Source: Gordonia liuliyuniae (GTDB taxonomy: Bacteria > Actinomycetota > Actinomycetes > Mycobacteriales > Mycobacteriaceae). Taken from it: a stretch of DNA of 64,000 bases. Location: NCBI RefSeq assembly GCF_021739025.1, contig NZ_JAKKOT010000007.1, positions 248,001-312,000 on the forward strand. The letters are read 5' to 3'. Under the pieces are notes generated by a model. That model saw only the letters and a list, made by a program, of their open reading frames with translations. It was not told the DNA's origin and did not search any database. This document shows, piece by piece, positions 25,674-33,847 of this stretch. The translations under genes and the position numbers were made by a program. How positions within the stretch are numbered: the stretch's first letter is position 1; each line of letters opens with the position of its first letter.

Positions 25674-25706
25674 GCAGGGCCGGGGCGACGACCGCCCCGG
25701 CCCTGC
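25674..25706. terminator. Bidirectional hairpin terminator
   Basis: Perfect 14-bp arms (GCAGGGCCGGGGCG and complement) around ACGAC, between the acyl-CoA dehydrogenase gene and the convergent monooxygenase gene. Confidence 0.88.
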
Positions 25707-25710
25707 TCGT

Positions 25711-25767
25711 GTGCCTGCTTGTGAGGTGAGTGCCTGTTTGTGAGGGGAGTGCCTGCTTGTGAGGTGT
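25711..25767. repeat. Three 19-bp tandem repeats
   Basis: Unit GTGCCTGCTTGTGAGGTGA at 25711, 25730 and 25749. The second copy has three changes and the third one. The array lies between a terminator and the monooxygenase stop codon. Confidence 0.92.
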
Positions 25768-25770
25768 GTG

Positions 25771-27270
25771 TCAGACGGCCGCAGTCTCGGCGGGCACGCT
25801 CACGCGACGGTAATCGAGGTAGTCGTCGACGATGTCGCCCTTGCGGAGCTGCTTGACGTCGGCCGAGACGGCCATGGTCATCGTCCACGGGGCTTCGGTG
25901 CCCTGCTTGGGCAGCCAGTTCAGGGCGCGCTGGACGTAACCCGCGCCGAAGTCGAGGAGTGGGCGCGTATCCATGTTCTTGTCGGCGACGGCGCGGACCG
26001 AGGTGTACTCGCTCGCGTCCATGTAGGTCAGCATGCGGCAGAAGTATTCGCAGAGCAGCCCGATCTTCAACGTCCACGATGAATTCGTGTAGCCGATCGC
26101 CATGGCGAAGTTCGGTACGCCCGACAACATCATGCCGCGATAGGCGACGGTGTCCGAGAGGTCGACCGTCTCGCCGTCGACCTTGATCTCCATGCCGCCG
26201 AACAGTTGGAGGTTGAGGCCGGTCGCGGTGACGACGATGTCGGCGTCGAGTTCGGTGCCGTCCTCCAGGAGGATGCCGTTCTCGGTGAACGTCTTGATGC
26301 GGCCGGTCTCGATGGACGCGGTGCCCTTGCTGATGGCCTTGAACAGGTCGCCGTCGGGCACGACGCAGAGCCGCTGGTCCCACGGGTTGTACGGCGGGTT
26401 GAAGTGGGTGTCGACGTCGAAGTCCTTCGGCAGCAGCGCCGTGTTGGTCGCCCGGATGATCGTGCGAGCGGGCTTCGGGTACCGCTGGCAGAGGTTGAAG
26501 ACGATCTTCTGCTGAAGAATGTTCTTCTGGCGGCTCAGCGCATAGCCACGATCGGCGCCGAGGACCTTCTTCATGAAGTTCGAGATCGCGTCCTCGCGGG
26601 GGAGCGGGATCACGTAGGTGGGAGTGCGCTGCAGCATGGTGATGTGTTCGGTCTCGCCTGCCATCGACGGGACCAGGGTGACGGCCGTCGCGCCGGAACC
26701 GATGACGACCACTTTCTTACCCGCGTAGTCCAGGTCCTCGGGCCAGTGCTGCGGGTGGACCACCTGGCCGGCGAACTTCTCGATGCCCGGGAACTCGGGG
26801 GTGAACCCTTCGGCGTAGTTGTAGTAGCCGGTGCCCGAGAACAGCCAGCGGGCCTGGATCACGAAGTCGTCATCGGTGTCGTTGCGGTGGACGGTCACGT
26901 TCCACACCTGCTCGGCCTCGGACCAGTCGACGGAGGTGGCGCGCCGGTTGTACACGATGACTTCGTCGAGGCGGTCCTCGGTGATCGCCTCGTGCAGGTA
27001 GTCGAGGATGCGTGGAGCGTCGGCGATCGCCTGTGGGTCGCGCCACGGTTTGAACTCGTAGCCGAAGGTGTTCAGGTCCGAGTCCGAACGGATGCCCGGG
27101 TACTTGAACAGGTTCCAGGTGCCGCCCGCGACGTCGCGGGACTCGATGATCGCGAAGTTCTTCGACGGGTGCTCGGTGCGCAGGTAGTGTCCCGCGCCGA
27201 TCCCGGAGATTCCTGCTCCCAGGACGAGCACGTCGAGCGGGCCGTCAGTGAGGATGGCGTCAGTGGTCAT
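25771..27270 (-). CDS. Flavin monooxygenase, Baeyer-Villiger (EthA-like) type
   Basis: A 499-residue class B flavoprotein monooxygenase. FAD site VLVLGAGISGIGAGHYL (about 14-30), GGTWNLFKYPGIRSDSD, the Baeyer-Villiger fingerprint FAGQVVHPQHWP (about 165-176) and the NADPH site VVVIGSGATAVTLVP are present. The later segments NPWDQRLCVVPDGDLF and ATGLNLQLFGG closely follow M. tuberculosis EthA (Rv3854c), which activates ethionamide. It inserts oxygen next to a ketone to give an ester or lactone. The neighbour is a divergent PucR-type regulator rather than the TetR-type EthR, so its control differs from ethA. The substrate is unknown; a link to the KstR-boxed gene behind it is possible. Confidence 0.92.
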   Translation of the reverse strand: MTTDAILTDGPLDVLVLGAGISGIGAGHYLRTEHPSKNFAIIESRDVAGGTWNLFKYPGIRSDSDLNTFGYEFKPWRDPQAIADAPRILDYLHEAITEDRLDEVIVYNRRATSVDWSEAEQVWNVTVHRNDTDDDFVIQARWLFSGTGYYNYAEGFTPEFPGIEKFAGQVVHPQHWPEDLDYAGKKVVVIGSGATAVTLVPSMAGETEHITMLQRTPTYVIPLPREDAISNFMKKVLGADRGYALSRQKNILQQKIVFNLCQRYPKPARTIIRATNTALLPKDFDVDTHFNPPYNPWDQRLCVVPDGDLFKAISKGTASIETGRIKTFTENGILLEDGTELDADIVVTATGLNLQLFGGMEIKVDGETVDLSDTVAYRGMMLSGVPNFAMAIGYTNSSWTLKIGLLCEYFCRMLTYMDASEYTSVRAVADKNMDTRPLLDFGAGYVQRALNWLPKQGTEAPWTMTMAVSADVKQLRKGDIVDDYLDYRRVSVPAETAAV

Positions 27271-27408
27271 GGCCTGTCCGTTCTTGTCGAGATTCTCCGG
27301 CGGTCCCGTGCCGATGCAGGGGTCCGTCGACGATCAGTGTGTATCAATGATCGTTGTTACAGTGACCCCGGTGCAAGGGTGAATCGCATCAGTTGTGCGC
27401 GGCGTGCA

Positions 27409-27421
27409 GTGCATAATGCAC
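27409..27421. promoter_or_regulatory. Candidate operator at the PucR-type gene start
   Basis: Perfect palindrome GTGCAT-A-ATGCAC overlapping the first possible ATG (27416) of the regulator. It fits an autoregulatory site; if so, the start at 27425 or a leaderless message becomes more likely. Confidence 0.4.
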
Positions 27422-28639
27422 CACATGGACTTGTTTCCTGTGGATACTCCAGTGACCCCTGCCGTCGCCGAACTGATCCGGACGGGAGTGCGGGCCGTTC
27501 TCGATGCGCCGCCGGAGTGGATCGCCGAGCTCAACTCGGCCGCGACCAGCGGAGCGGGCATGGAGGGCGTCGCTGGCGATTCGCCGCTTCTGGAAGTCGC
27601 TTTGCGGATCAACGCCGGAAATCTCTCGCATTGGGCGGCGGTCAACATGGTCGAGCCGGGGGCTCGCGTCCCCGTCGCGATCACTGAGGAGGCGCGAGCC
27701 TACATCCGCGATCTCGCACGTCGAGGATTCGACTCGCGAGCACTCGATTCGTTCCGGACCGCTCAGAATGTCGCGTGGCGGTTGTGGATGCAGATCTGCT
27801 TCGGCCTCACCGACGATCCCGAACTCCTGCGCGAACTGCTCGAGGTCACGTCGACGTCGATCGCCAGATTCATCGACGACACGGTCCGCGAACTCGCGGA
27901 ACTGATCGAGACGGCTCGGGCCGAACTCGCCGCTGACACGCACGCCCAGCGGCGAGCAGCCGTCGCGCTGGTGCTCGAAGGTGCACCGATCACCGCCGAA
28001 CGAGCGGAGAGCCAGCTGCGGTACCGACTGGACGGCCCGCACACCGCGCTGGTGCTGGTCGGCGATCCGGGCACGCCGCCGGAGGAACTCGAGGCGACAT
28101 GCGAGTCGATCATGGAGGCGAGCGGTGTGACGCGGCGGCTCGTCGTCATCTCTGGAGCGTCGGAACTGTGGGTGTGGCTGCCGACGGCGACGGTGGATGC
28201 TGACGACGCTGTGTCGGCTCATCCCGGGGTCCGCGTCGCGATCGGATCGGCGGGGGAGGCGCGGGACGGGTTCCGCGCCAGTCATTTCCAGGCGCTCACT
28301 GTACGACGACTGCTGGGGCGTCCGCGGTCCTCGAGACGGGTGGCCCGGTACGAGCAGGTGCGACTGGTCGCGCTGCTGGGGGAGGACCGGGCAACTGCCG
28401 ACGAGTTCGTGACGTCCACGCTCGGCGAGTTGAAAGGCGCCGACGACCAGGTCCTGGAGTGCGTCCGCGCCTGGTTCGCCGCGGGATGCCGAGTCAGTGA
28501 GACGGCGGCGGTGCTGTACACACACCGCAACACCGTCCTCCGTCGGCTCGCGCGTGCGGATGCTCTGCTGCCGGTCCCCGTGCGCGAGAACCCCGTCCAC
28601 GTCGCAGTCGCATTGGAATTGCTCGACTGGATCGTGTGA
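27416..28639 (+). CDS. PucR-type transcriptional regulator
   Basis: About 407 residues. The C-terminal 60 residues are the PucR-type helix-turn-helix (CRVSETAAVLYTHRNTVLRRLARAD). Upstream is a GGDEF-related domain (about 200-320) and an N-terminal helical sensor region of about 190 residues. Two starts are possible, ATG 27416 or ATG 27425 (MDLFPVDTP); neither has a ribosome site. It is divergent from the monooxygenase gene with about 145 bases between, and is the most likely regulator of it. The inducer is unknown. It converges on prpR with only 20 bases between stops. Confidence 0.87.
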   Translation: MHHMDLFPVDTPVTPAVAELIRTGVRAVLDAPPEWIAELNSAATSGAGMEGVAGDSPLLEVALRINAGNLSHWAAVNMVEPGARVPVAITEEARAYIRDLARRGFDSRALDSFRTAQNVAWRLWMQICFGLTDDPELLRELLEVTSTSIARFIDDTVRELAELIETARAELAADTHAQRRAAVALVLEGAPITAERAESQLRYRLDGPHTALVLVGDPGTPPEELEATCESIMEASGVTRRLVVISGASELWVWLPTATVDADDAVSAHPGVRVAIGSAGEARDGFRASHFQALTVRRLLGRPRSSRRVARYEQVRLVALLGEDRATADEFVTSTLGELKGADDQVLECVRAWFAAGCRVSETAAVLYTHRNTVLRRLARADALLPVPVRENPVHVAVALELLDWIV

Positions 28640-28659
28640 GTGCGGCCGCGTTAGCTCTC

Positions 28660-30057
28660 TCACGCAGGCCGGTACGGGACTGAGTCGCTGACGAGCTCGT
28701 CGACGTGGATTCCGTGTCCGAGCATCGGGAACGCGCGCTGCGGGCAGGCCGGGCGGTCGCACACCTTGCAGCCGCCGCCGATGGGGACGACGGTCCGGGG
28801 ATCGGCGAAGTCGATGCCGGTCGTGTAGACGAGTTCGTCGGCGTGCGCGAGGTCGCAGCCGAGGCCGATCGCGAACTCGCCAGCCGTCGACAGGTGTCCC
28901 GGCGCGGACGTGTCGGTGGTCCGCGCCAGCCAGAAGTACTTGCGGCCGTCGGGCATCTCCGAGACCTGCGTGCGGATGCGGCCCGGTGTCGAGAACGCGT
29001 CGTGGACCACCCAGAGCGGACAGTTGCCACCGACACGAGAGAAGTGGAACGCCGTCGCCGATTGCCGTTTCGAGATGTTCCCGGCCCGATCGACCCGGAC
29101 GAAGATGAACGGAATCCCGCGGTCGCCCGGTCGCTGCAGCGTCGACAGCCGGTGGCAGACCGTCTCGAACCCGACCTCGAACCGTCGGGCGAGGAGTCCG
29201 ATGTCATAACGGAGTTCCCGTGCGGCCGAGGCGAAGCGACCATAGGGGAGCACGAGCGCGCCCGCGAAGTAGCTCGCCAACCCGACTCGGAGGACGGCTC
29301 GGGAACCCTCGGCCACCGACGACGCCGCGATCAACGCATCGATCTGCTCGCGTTGGGACAGCAGAGCCACCTGGGTGGCCAACGCGAAGGCGCGTTGCCC
29401 GGCCGTCAGATGTCGCGCCAGAGTGACGGTCGACGACTCCGGATCGAAACGGCGTTTCGCCGTCGACGGGTCCGTCGACGAACCGATCACCACACGGACG
29501 CCGAAGACGTCGTCGAGATGATCGGCCAACTGCAGGTCGAGGCCGCCGACGGTGAACCGGGCGGCGGTGAACAGGTCCTCTGCGGCGACGTCCAGCTCAG
29601 CGATGTGATTGCGGCGATCGTAGAAGTAGTCGCGGACCTGCTCGAACGGCGTCACTGGGACGTCGGGGGCCACGGTGTCGGCCGATCGACGGTCTTCGAG
29701 CGCGGTGGTCGCCGCGCTGAGTCTGCGTTGCAGCGTGACCAGTGTCCGACCTACGGACGGCATCCGCGAGACCAACTCGGCGATCTCGGCGCGATCGGCC
29801 GGGTCGCCGTGCGCGAGGAGCGCATCGGCGACGTCCGCCGACAGTCGGGCATCACCCGAGTCGGCGAAGAAGTCTGCCGGCAGGTCGAACGTTGACGTGA
29901 GGTTCAACAGCACTGGCACGGTGATCGGACGCTGGTCGTTCTCCAACTGGTTCACATAGGTCGTCGACAGGTCGACGCGTCGCGCGAGAGCTGCCTGCGA
30001 GATGCCGAGATCGGCGCGCAATCGGCGCAGTCGCGCGCCGACGAAGGTCTTCGCCAT
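28660..30057 (-). CDS. prpR: Methylcitrate-cycle regulator PrpR
   Basis: A 465-residue regulator. The N-terminal Xre helix-turn-helix (ISQAALARRVDLSTTYVNQLE, about residues 19-39) is followed by a long sensor region of the short-chain fatty acyl regulator type. A C-terminal cysteine segment (GGGCKVCDRPACPQR; Cys430, 433, 438) is known in mycobacterial PrpR (Rv1129c) to hold an iron-sulfur cluster, and the protein binds acyl-CoA. It activates prp genes on propionate. The gene is divergent from prpDBC with 119 bases between starts, the standard arrangement. Several TACGCA repeats lie in that spacer. Confidence 0.94.
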   Translation of the reverse strand: MAKTFVGARLRRLRADLGISQAALARRVDLSTTYVNQLENDQRPITVPVLLNLTSTFDLPADFFADSGDARLSADVADALLAHGDPADRAEIAELVSRMPSVGRTLVTLQRRLSAATTALEDRRSADTVAPDVPVTPFEQVRDYFYDRRNHIAELDVAAEDLFTAARFTVGGLDLQLADHLDDVFGVRVVIGSSTDPSTAKRRFDPESSTVTLARHLTAGQRAFALATQVALLSQREQIDALIAASSVAEGSRAVLRVGLASYFAGALVLPYGRFASAARELRYDIGLLARRFEVGFETVCHRLSTLQRPGDRGIPFIFVRVDRAGNISKRQSATAFHFSRVGGNCPLWVVHDAFSTPGRIRTQVSEMPDGRKYFWLARTTDTSAPGHLSTAGEFAIGLGCDLAHADELVYTTGIDFADPRTVVPIGGGCKVCDRPACPQRAFPMLGHGIHVDELVSDSVPYRPA

Positions 30058-30082
30058 GAGAGTGACTCTACGTCACCGGGTG

Positions 30083-30166
30083 TACGCAACATACGCAGAA
30101 ATCCATCAAAGAATCCGCACAAATACGCATCTGCCAGGTCTTTCTATCGATACCTCGTCGTGCGTA
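30083..30166. promoter_or_regulatory. Repeated TACGCA motif in the prpR-prpD promoter region
   Basis: TACGCA occurs at 30083, 30092 and 30124, and inverted as TGCGTA at 30161, within the 119-base divergent spacer. The first two are 9 bases apart and could form one side of a regulator site. PrpR is the obvious candidate, but I cannot match this to a published PrpR consensus. The TACGGT at 30165-30170 lies one -10 distance before the prpD ATG, so prpD may be leaderless. Confidence 0.5.
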
Positions 30167-30176
30167 CGGTGCAAAT

Positions 30177-31679
30177 ATGATCAATCACGAAGTACGTACA
30201 CGTCGCAGTGCAGAGGATTTCCCGATCGAGGAGCACCTGGCGTACAAGATCGCCCAGGTCGCGGTCGACCCGGTGGAGGCGCCTCCCGAGACCGCCGAGA
30301 TGATTGTCAACCGGATCATCGACAACGCCGCGGTGAGTGCGGCGTCCGTGGCTCGTCGACCGGTCACGAGCGCGCGACGTCAAGCGCAGTGCCGCCCGCT
30401 GACCGGCGGCTCAACCGTGTTCGGCGTCGACGGTGAGTACGCACCAGAATGGGCGGCGTGGGCCAACGGGGTCGCCGTCCGCGAACTCGACTTCCACGAC
30501 ACGTTCCTCGCGGCCGAATACTCACATCCCGGCGACAACATCCCGCCGCTCGTCGCTGTCGCGCAGCGCACGGGAGCCAGTGGAGACGATCTGATCCGCG
30601 GACTGGCCACCGCGTATGAGATCCAGATCGACCTCGTCCGGGGGATGTGCCTGCATGAGCACAAGATCGACCACGTCGCACACCTCGGGCCGTCGGTCGC
30701 CGCGGGCATCGGCACCATGCTCGGCCTCGACGTCGACACCGTCTACCAGGCCGTCGGCCAGGCGCTTCACCTGACGACCGCCACCCGCCAGTCGCGCAAG
30801 GGCCTCATCTCCAGCTGGAAGGCCTACGCGCCGGCGCACGCGGGCAAGATCGCCGTGGAAGCCGTCGACCGTGCGATGCGCGGCGAAGGCGCCCCCGCTC
30901 CGATCTGGGAGGGCGAAGACGGGGTGATCGCCTGGCTGCTCGGCGGGCCCGACGCGCGCTACACGGTTCCGCTCCCCGGCCCCGGTGAAGCCAAGCGCGC
31001 GATCTGTGACAGCTACACCAAGGAGCACTCGGCCGAATACCAGAGCCAGGCCCCGATCGACCTGGCGCGGCGCATGCGGGGCCGGATCGGCGATCTCGAT
31101 CAGATCGCGTCCATTGTCCTGCACACCAGCCATCACACGCACCATGTGATCGGCACCGGTTCGAACGACCCGCAGAAGTTCGATCCGACCGCCAGCCGCG
31201 AGACGCTCGACCACTCGGTCATGTACATCTTCGCCGTCGCGCTCCAGGACGGCGAGTGGGATCACGAGCGCTCCTACGCACCGGAGCGGGCGGCGCGCGC
31301 CGACACCGTCGAACTGTGGAAGAAGATCTCGACTGTCGAAGACCCCGAGTGGACGCGCCGCTATCACTCGACCGACCCGAACGAGAAGGCGTTCGGCGCA
31401 CGCGCCGTCGTCACTCTCAAAAGCGGCGAGGTCATCGAAGACGAGCTCGCCGTCGCCGACGCGCACCCGCTCGGCGCCCGCCCGTTCGCCCGTACGCAGT
31501 ACCTCGACAAGTTCGCCCGCATGGCCGACGGCGTGGTCGACCCGGCCGAGCAGGCACGGTTCACCGCGGCCGCGACCGGACTGCAGTCCCTCGCCGCCGA
31601 TGCCCTCGGTGGACTGAACGTCCGTGTGCTCGACGACGTGCTCGCCTCCGCGCCCGCGACCGGTGCAGGAATCCTCTGA
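30177..31679 (+). CDS. prpD: 2-methylcitrate dehydratase
   Basis: A 500-residue MmgE/PrpD-family enzyme that dehydrates 2-methylcitrate to 2-methyl-cis-aconitate. Recognisable segments are [59 protein letters not shown] and the C-terminal [20 protein letters not shown]. The ATG at 30177 has no Shine-Dalgarno sequence. Its TGA shares one base with the prpB start, so prpD-prpB-prpC are translated as a coupled operon opposite prpR. Together they oxidise propionyl-CoA carbon to pyruvate. Confidence 0.96.
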   Translation: MINHEVRTRRSAEDFPIEEHLAYKIAQVAVDPVEAPPETAEMIVNRIIDNAAVSAASVARRPVTSARRQAQCRPLTGGSTVFGVDGEYAPEWAAWANGVAVRELDFHDTFLAAEYSHPGDNIPPLVAVAQRTGASGDDLIRGLATAYEIQIDLVRGMCLHEHKIDHVAHLGPSVAAGIGTMLGLDVDTVYQAVGQALHLTTATRQSRKGLISSWKAYAPAHAGKIAVEAVDRAMRGEGAPAPIWEGEDGVIAWLLGGPDARYTVPLPGPGEAKRAICDSYTKEHSAEYQSQAPIDLARRMRGRIGDLDQIASIVLHTSHHTHHVIGTGSNDPQKFDPTASRETLDHSVMYIFAVALQDGEWDHERSYAPERAARADTVELWKKISTVEDPEWTRRYHSTDPNEKAFGARAVVTLKSGEVIEDELAVADAHPLGARPFARTQYLDKFARMADGVVDPAEQARFTAAATGLQSLAADALGGLNVRVLDDVLASAPATGAGIL

Positions 31680-32635
31680 TGGCGGGACAGACCACCGGGC
31701 TCTTCAGCTCCGGCGTGAGCGACGCCGACAAGCGCGCGAATCTCCGTGCCGCTCTCGACTCCGGAGATCTGCAGCGGTGGCCCGGCGCGTTCAGCCCGCT
31801 CGTCGCGAAGATCGTCGCCGACGCCGGCTTCGAGGGCGTGTATGTCTCCGGCGCGGCGCTGGCCGCTGATCTCGGGCTGCCCGACATCGGCTTGACGACC
31901 CTCACCGAGGTCGCTGCACGCGGCGGATCGATCGCCAGGGCGACCGATCTCCCGACGCTCATCGACGCGGACACCGGGTTCGGTGAGCCGATGAGCGCCG
32001 CCCGAACCATCACCACGCTTGAGGACGCGGGGCTGGCCGGCTGCCACCTGGAAGACCAGGTGAATCCGAAACGGTGCGGTCACCTCGACGGCAAGGAAGT
32101 CGTCCCGACCGAGGACATGCTCCGGCGCATCGCGGCAGCCGTCGGCGCCCGGCGCGACCCGAACTTCATCATCTGCGCGCGCACCGATGCCCGCGGTGTG
32201 GAGGGGCTTGACGCCGCCATCGACCGGGCGAAGGCCTACATCGACGCGGGCGCCGACCTCATCTTCACCGAGGCGCTCGCCGATGAACGGGAGTTCGAGG
32301 CCTTCCGCGGGGCGGTCGACGCACCACTCCTGGCCAATATGACCGAGTTCGGAAAGTCGGAGCTGCTCACCACAGATCAGTTGCGCGACCTCGGATTCAA
32401 TGTGGTGATCTACCCGGTCACCACACTCCGGCTCGCGATGGGCGCCGTCGAATCCGGACTGGCCGCCATCGCGGAGGACGGCACGCAGGCGGGGCAGCTC
32501 GACGTCATGCAGCACCGAGCGCGGCTCTACGAGTTCCTCCGCTACTCCGACTACAACGCCTTCGACCAGAACCTCTTCACCTACACCAGACCGCGCTCCG
32601 ACCGCAGATCAGGGAAGCGACCCCATGAATACTGA
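31679..32635 (+). CDS. prpB: 2-methylisocitrate lyase
   Basis: A 318-residue member of the isocitrate lyase/PEP mutase family that splits 2-methylisocitrate to pyruvate and succinate. Catalytic KRCGH is in the NPKRCGHLDGKEVV loop (about 122-135), preceded by the metal-binding DADTGFGE. The long upstream open frame is the shadow of prpD; I start at the ATG sharing a base with the prpD stop (TGATG). The last 11 bases overlap prpC. M. tuberculosis lacks a dedicated prpB next to prpDC and uses isocitrate lyase instead, so this operon is the fuller form. Confidence 0.96.
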   Translation: MAGQTTGLFSSGVSDADKRANLRAALDSGDLQRWPGAFSPLVAKIVADAGFEGVYVSGAALAADLGLPDIGLTTLTEVAARGGSIARATDLPTLIDADTGFGEPMSAARTITTLEDAGLAGCHLEDQVNPKRCGHLDGKEVVPTEDMLRRIAAAVGARRDPNFIICARTDARGVEGLDAAIDRAKAYIDAGADLIFTEALADEREFEAFRGAVDAPLLANMTEFGKSELLTTDQLRDLGFNVVIYPVTTLRLAMGAVESGLAAIAEDGTQAGQLDVMQHRARLYEFLRYSDYNAFDQNLFTYTRPRSDRRSGKRPHEY

Positions 32636-33767
32636 ATCAACCCTGAATACCGAATCAACCCCCGCCATCTACAAGGGGCTCGCCGGGGTCGTCGTCGACA
32701 CGACGGCCGTCTCCAAAGTGGTGCCCGAGACGAATTCGCTGACCTACCGCGGCTATGCGGTGCAGGAGTTGGCCGCCAACTGCTCGTTCGAGCAGGTCGC
32801 CTACCTCCTCTGGTATGGCGAATTGCCCTCTGATGCGCAGTTGGCGCAGTTCACCCAGCGGGAACGGGCCAGCCGTCGGCTGGACCGGTCCGCGCAGGCT
32901 GTGCTGGCGCGGACGCCGGACACCTGTCATCCGATGGACGTGGTCCGCACCATGATCAGCTACCTGGGTACTGAGGATCCCGACGAGGACTCCACCGATC
33001 CGGCGAAGCTCATGGCCAAGGCGCAGCGGATGTTCGCGATCCTCCCGACGATCGTGGCGGCGGACATGCGACGGCGCCGTGGCCTCGACCCGATCGAGCC
33101 GCACCACGCACTCGGGTACGCCGAGAACTTCCTGACGATGTGCTTCGGCGAGATCCCGGATCCGGCGATCGTGCGGGCCTTCGAGAAGTCGATGATCCTG
33201 TACGCGGAACACAGCTTCAACGCGTCGACCTTCTCCGCGCGGGTCGTGACCTCGACCGGGTCGGACATGTACAGCGCCGTCACCGCGGCGATCGGCGCCC
33301 TGAAGGGCTCGTTGCACGGCGGTGCCAACGAGGCGGTCATGTACGACATGATCGAGATCGACAGCCCCGAACGCGCACGCCCCTGGCTGACGGCCAAGCT
33401 CGACGCCCACGAGAAGGTGATGGGCTTCGGCCACCGCGTCTACAAGAACGGTGACTCCCGAGTGCCCACCATGTACGACGCTCTCGTCGAGGCGTCCGAG
33501 CATCTCGGACAGAGCAAGTGGCTGCGGATCTACCGCGAGCTCGAAGACGAGATGGCCTCGCGCACAGGCATTCTGCCGAATCTCGACTTTCCGACCGGCC
33601 CGGCCTACCACCTGATGGGCTTCGACATCGGCGCGTTCACGCCGATCTTCGTGATGAGCCGGATCACCGGGTGGACCGCCCACATCATGGAGCAGTCTGC
33701 GTCCAACGCGCTGATCCGCCCACTGTCGGCCTACAACGGTCCGCAGCAGCGCCGGATGCCTGCGTGA
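32625..33767 (+). CDS. prpC: 2-methylcitrate synthase
   Basis: A 380-residue citrate-synthase-family enzyme that condenses propionyl-CoA with oxaloacetate. The catalytic histidines are in GSLHGGANEAV and VMGFGHRVYKNGDSRVP, with the aspartate near the C-terminus in NLDFPTGPAYHLMGFD. The first twelve residues MNTESTLNTEST are a duplicated six-residue unit from an 18-bp DNA duplication at the prpB/prpC junction. The gene overlaps prpB by 11 bases. Its stop codon lies inside the left arm of a long palindrome that closes the operon. Confidence 0.95.
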   Translation: MNTESTLNTESTPAIYKGLAGVVVDTTAVSKVVPETNSLTYRGYAVQELAANCSFEQVAYLLWYGELPSDAQLAQFTQRERASRRLDRSAQAVLARTPDTCHPMDVVRTMISYLGTEDPDEDSTDPAKLMAKAQRMFAILPTIVAADMRRRRGLDPIEPHHALGYAENFLTMCFGEIPDPAIVRAFEKSMILYAEHSFNASTFSARVVTSTGSDMYSAVTAAIGALKGSLHGGANEAVMYDMIEIDSPERARPWLTAKLDAHEKVMGFGHRVYKNGDSRVPTMYDALVEASEHLGQSKWLRIYRELEDEMASRTGILPNLDFPTGPAYHLMGFDIGAFTPIFVMSRITGWTAHIMEQSASNALIRPLSAYNGPQQRRMPA

Positions 33768-33841
33768 CGTCAGATTCCCCGCTCAGGGGCGCGACCGGTT
33801 GTGCGGCCGGGGTCGGTGCTGAGCGGGGAATCTGAGGTCAC
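33764..33841. terminator. Long palindromic bidirectional terminator
   Basis: 23-bp arms (33764-33786 and 33819-33841) with one mismatch, containing CAGATTCCCCGCTCAG and its complement. The 32-base loop holds a smaller CCGG hairpin. It separates convergent prpC and metE and includes the prpC stop codon. Confidence 0.88.
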
Positions 33842-33847
33842 TGGCCG

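Noticed and set aside
23475..25767. CRISPR array
   Set aside because: The repeats at 23475-23534 and 25711-25767 are tandem with no spacers, too short and too few, and no cas gene is present.
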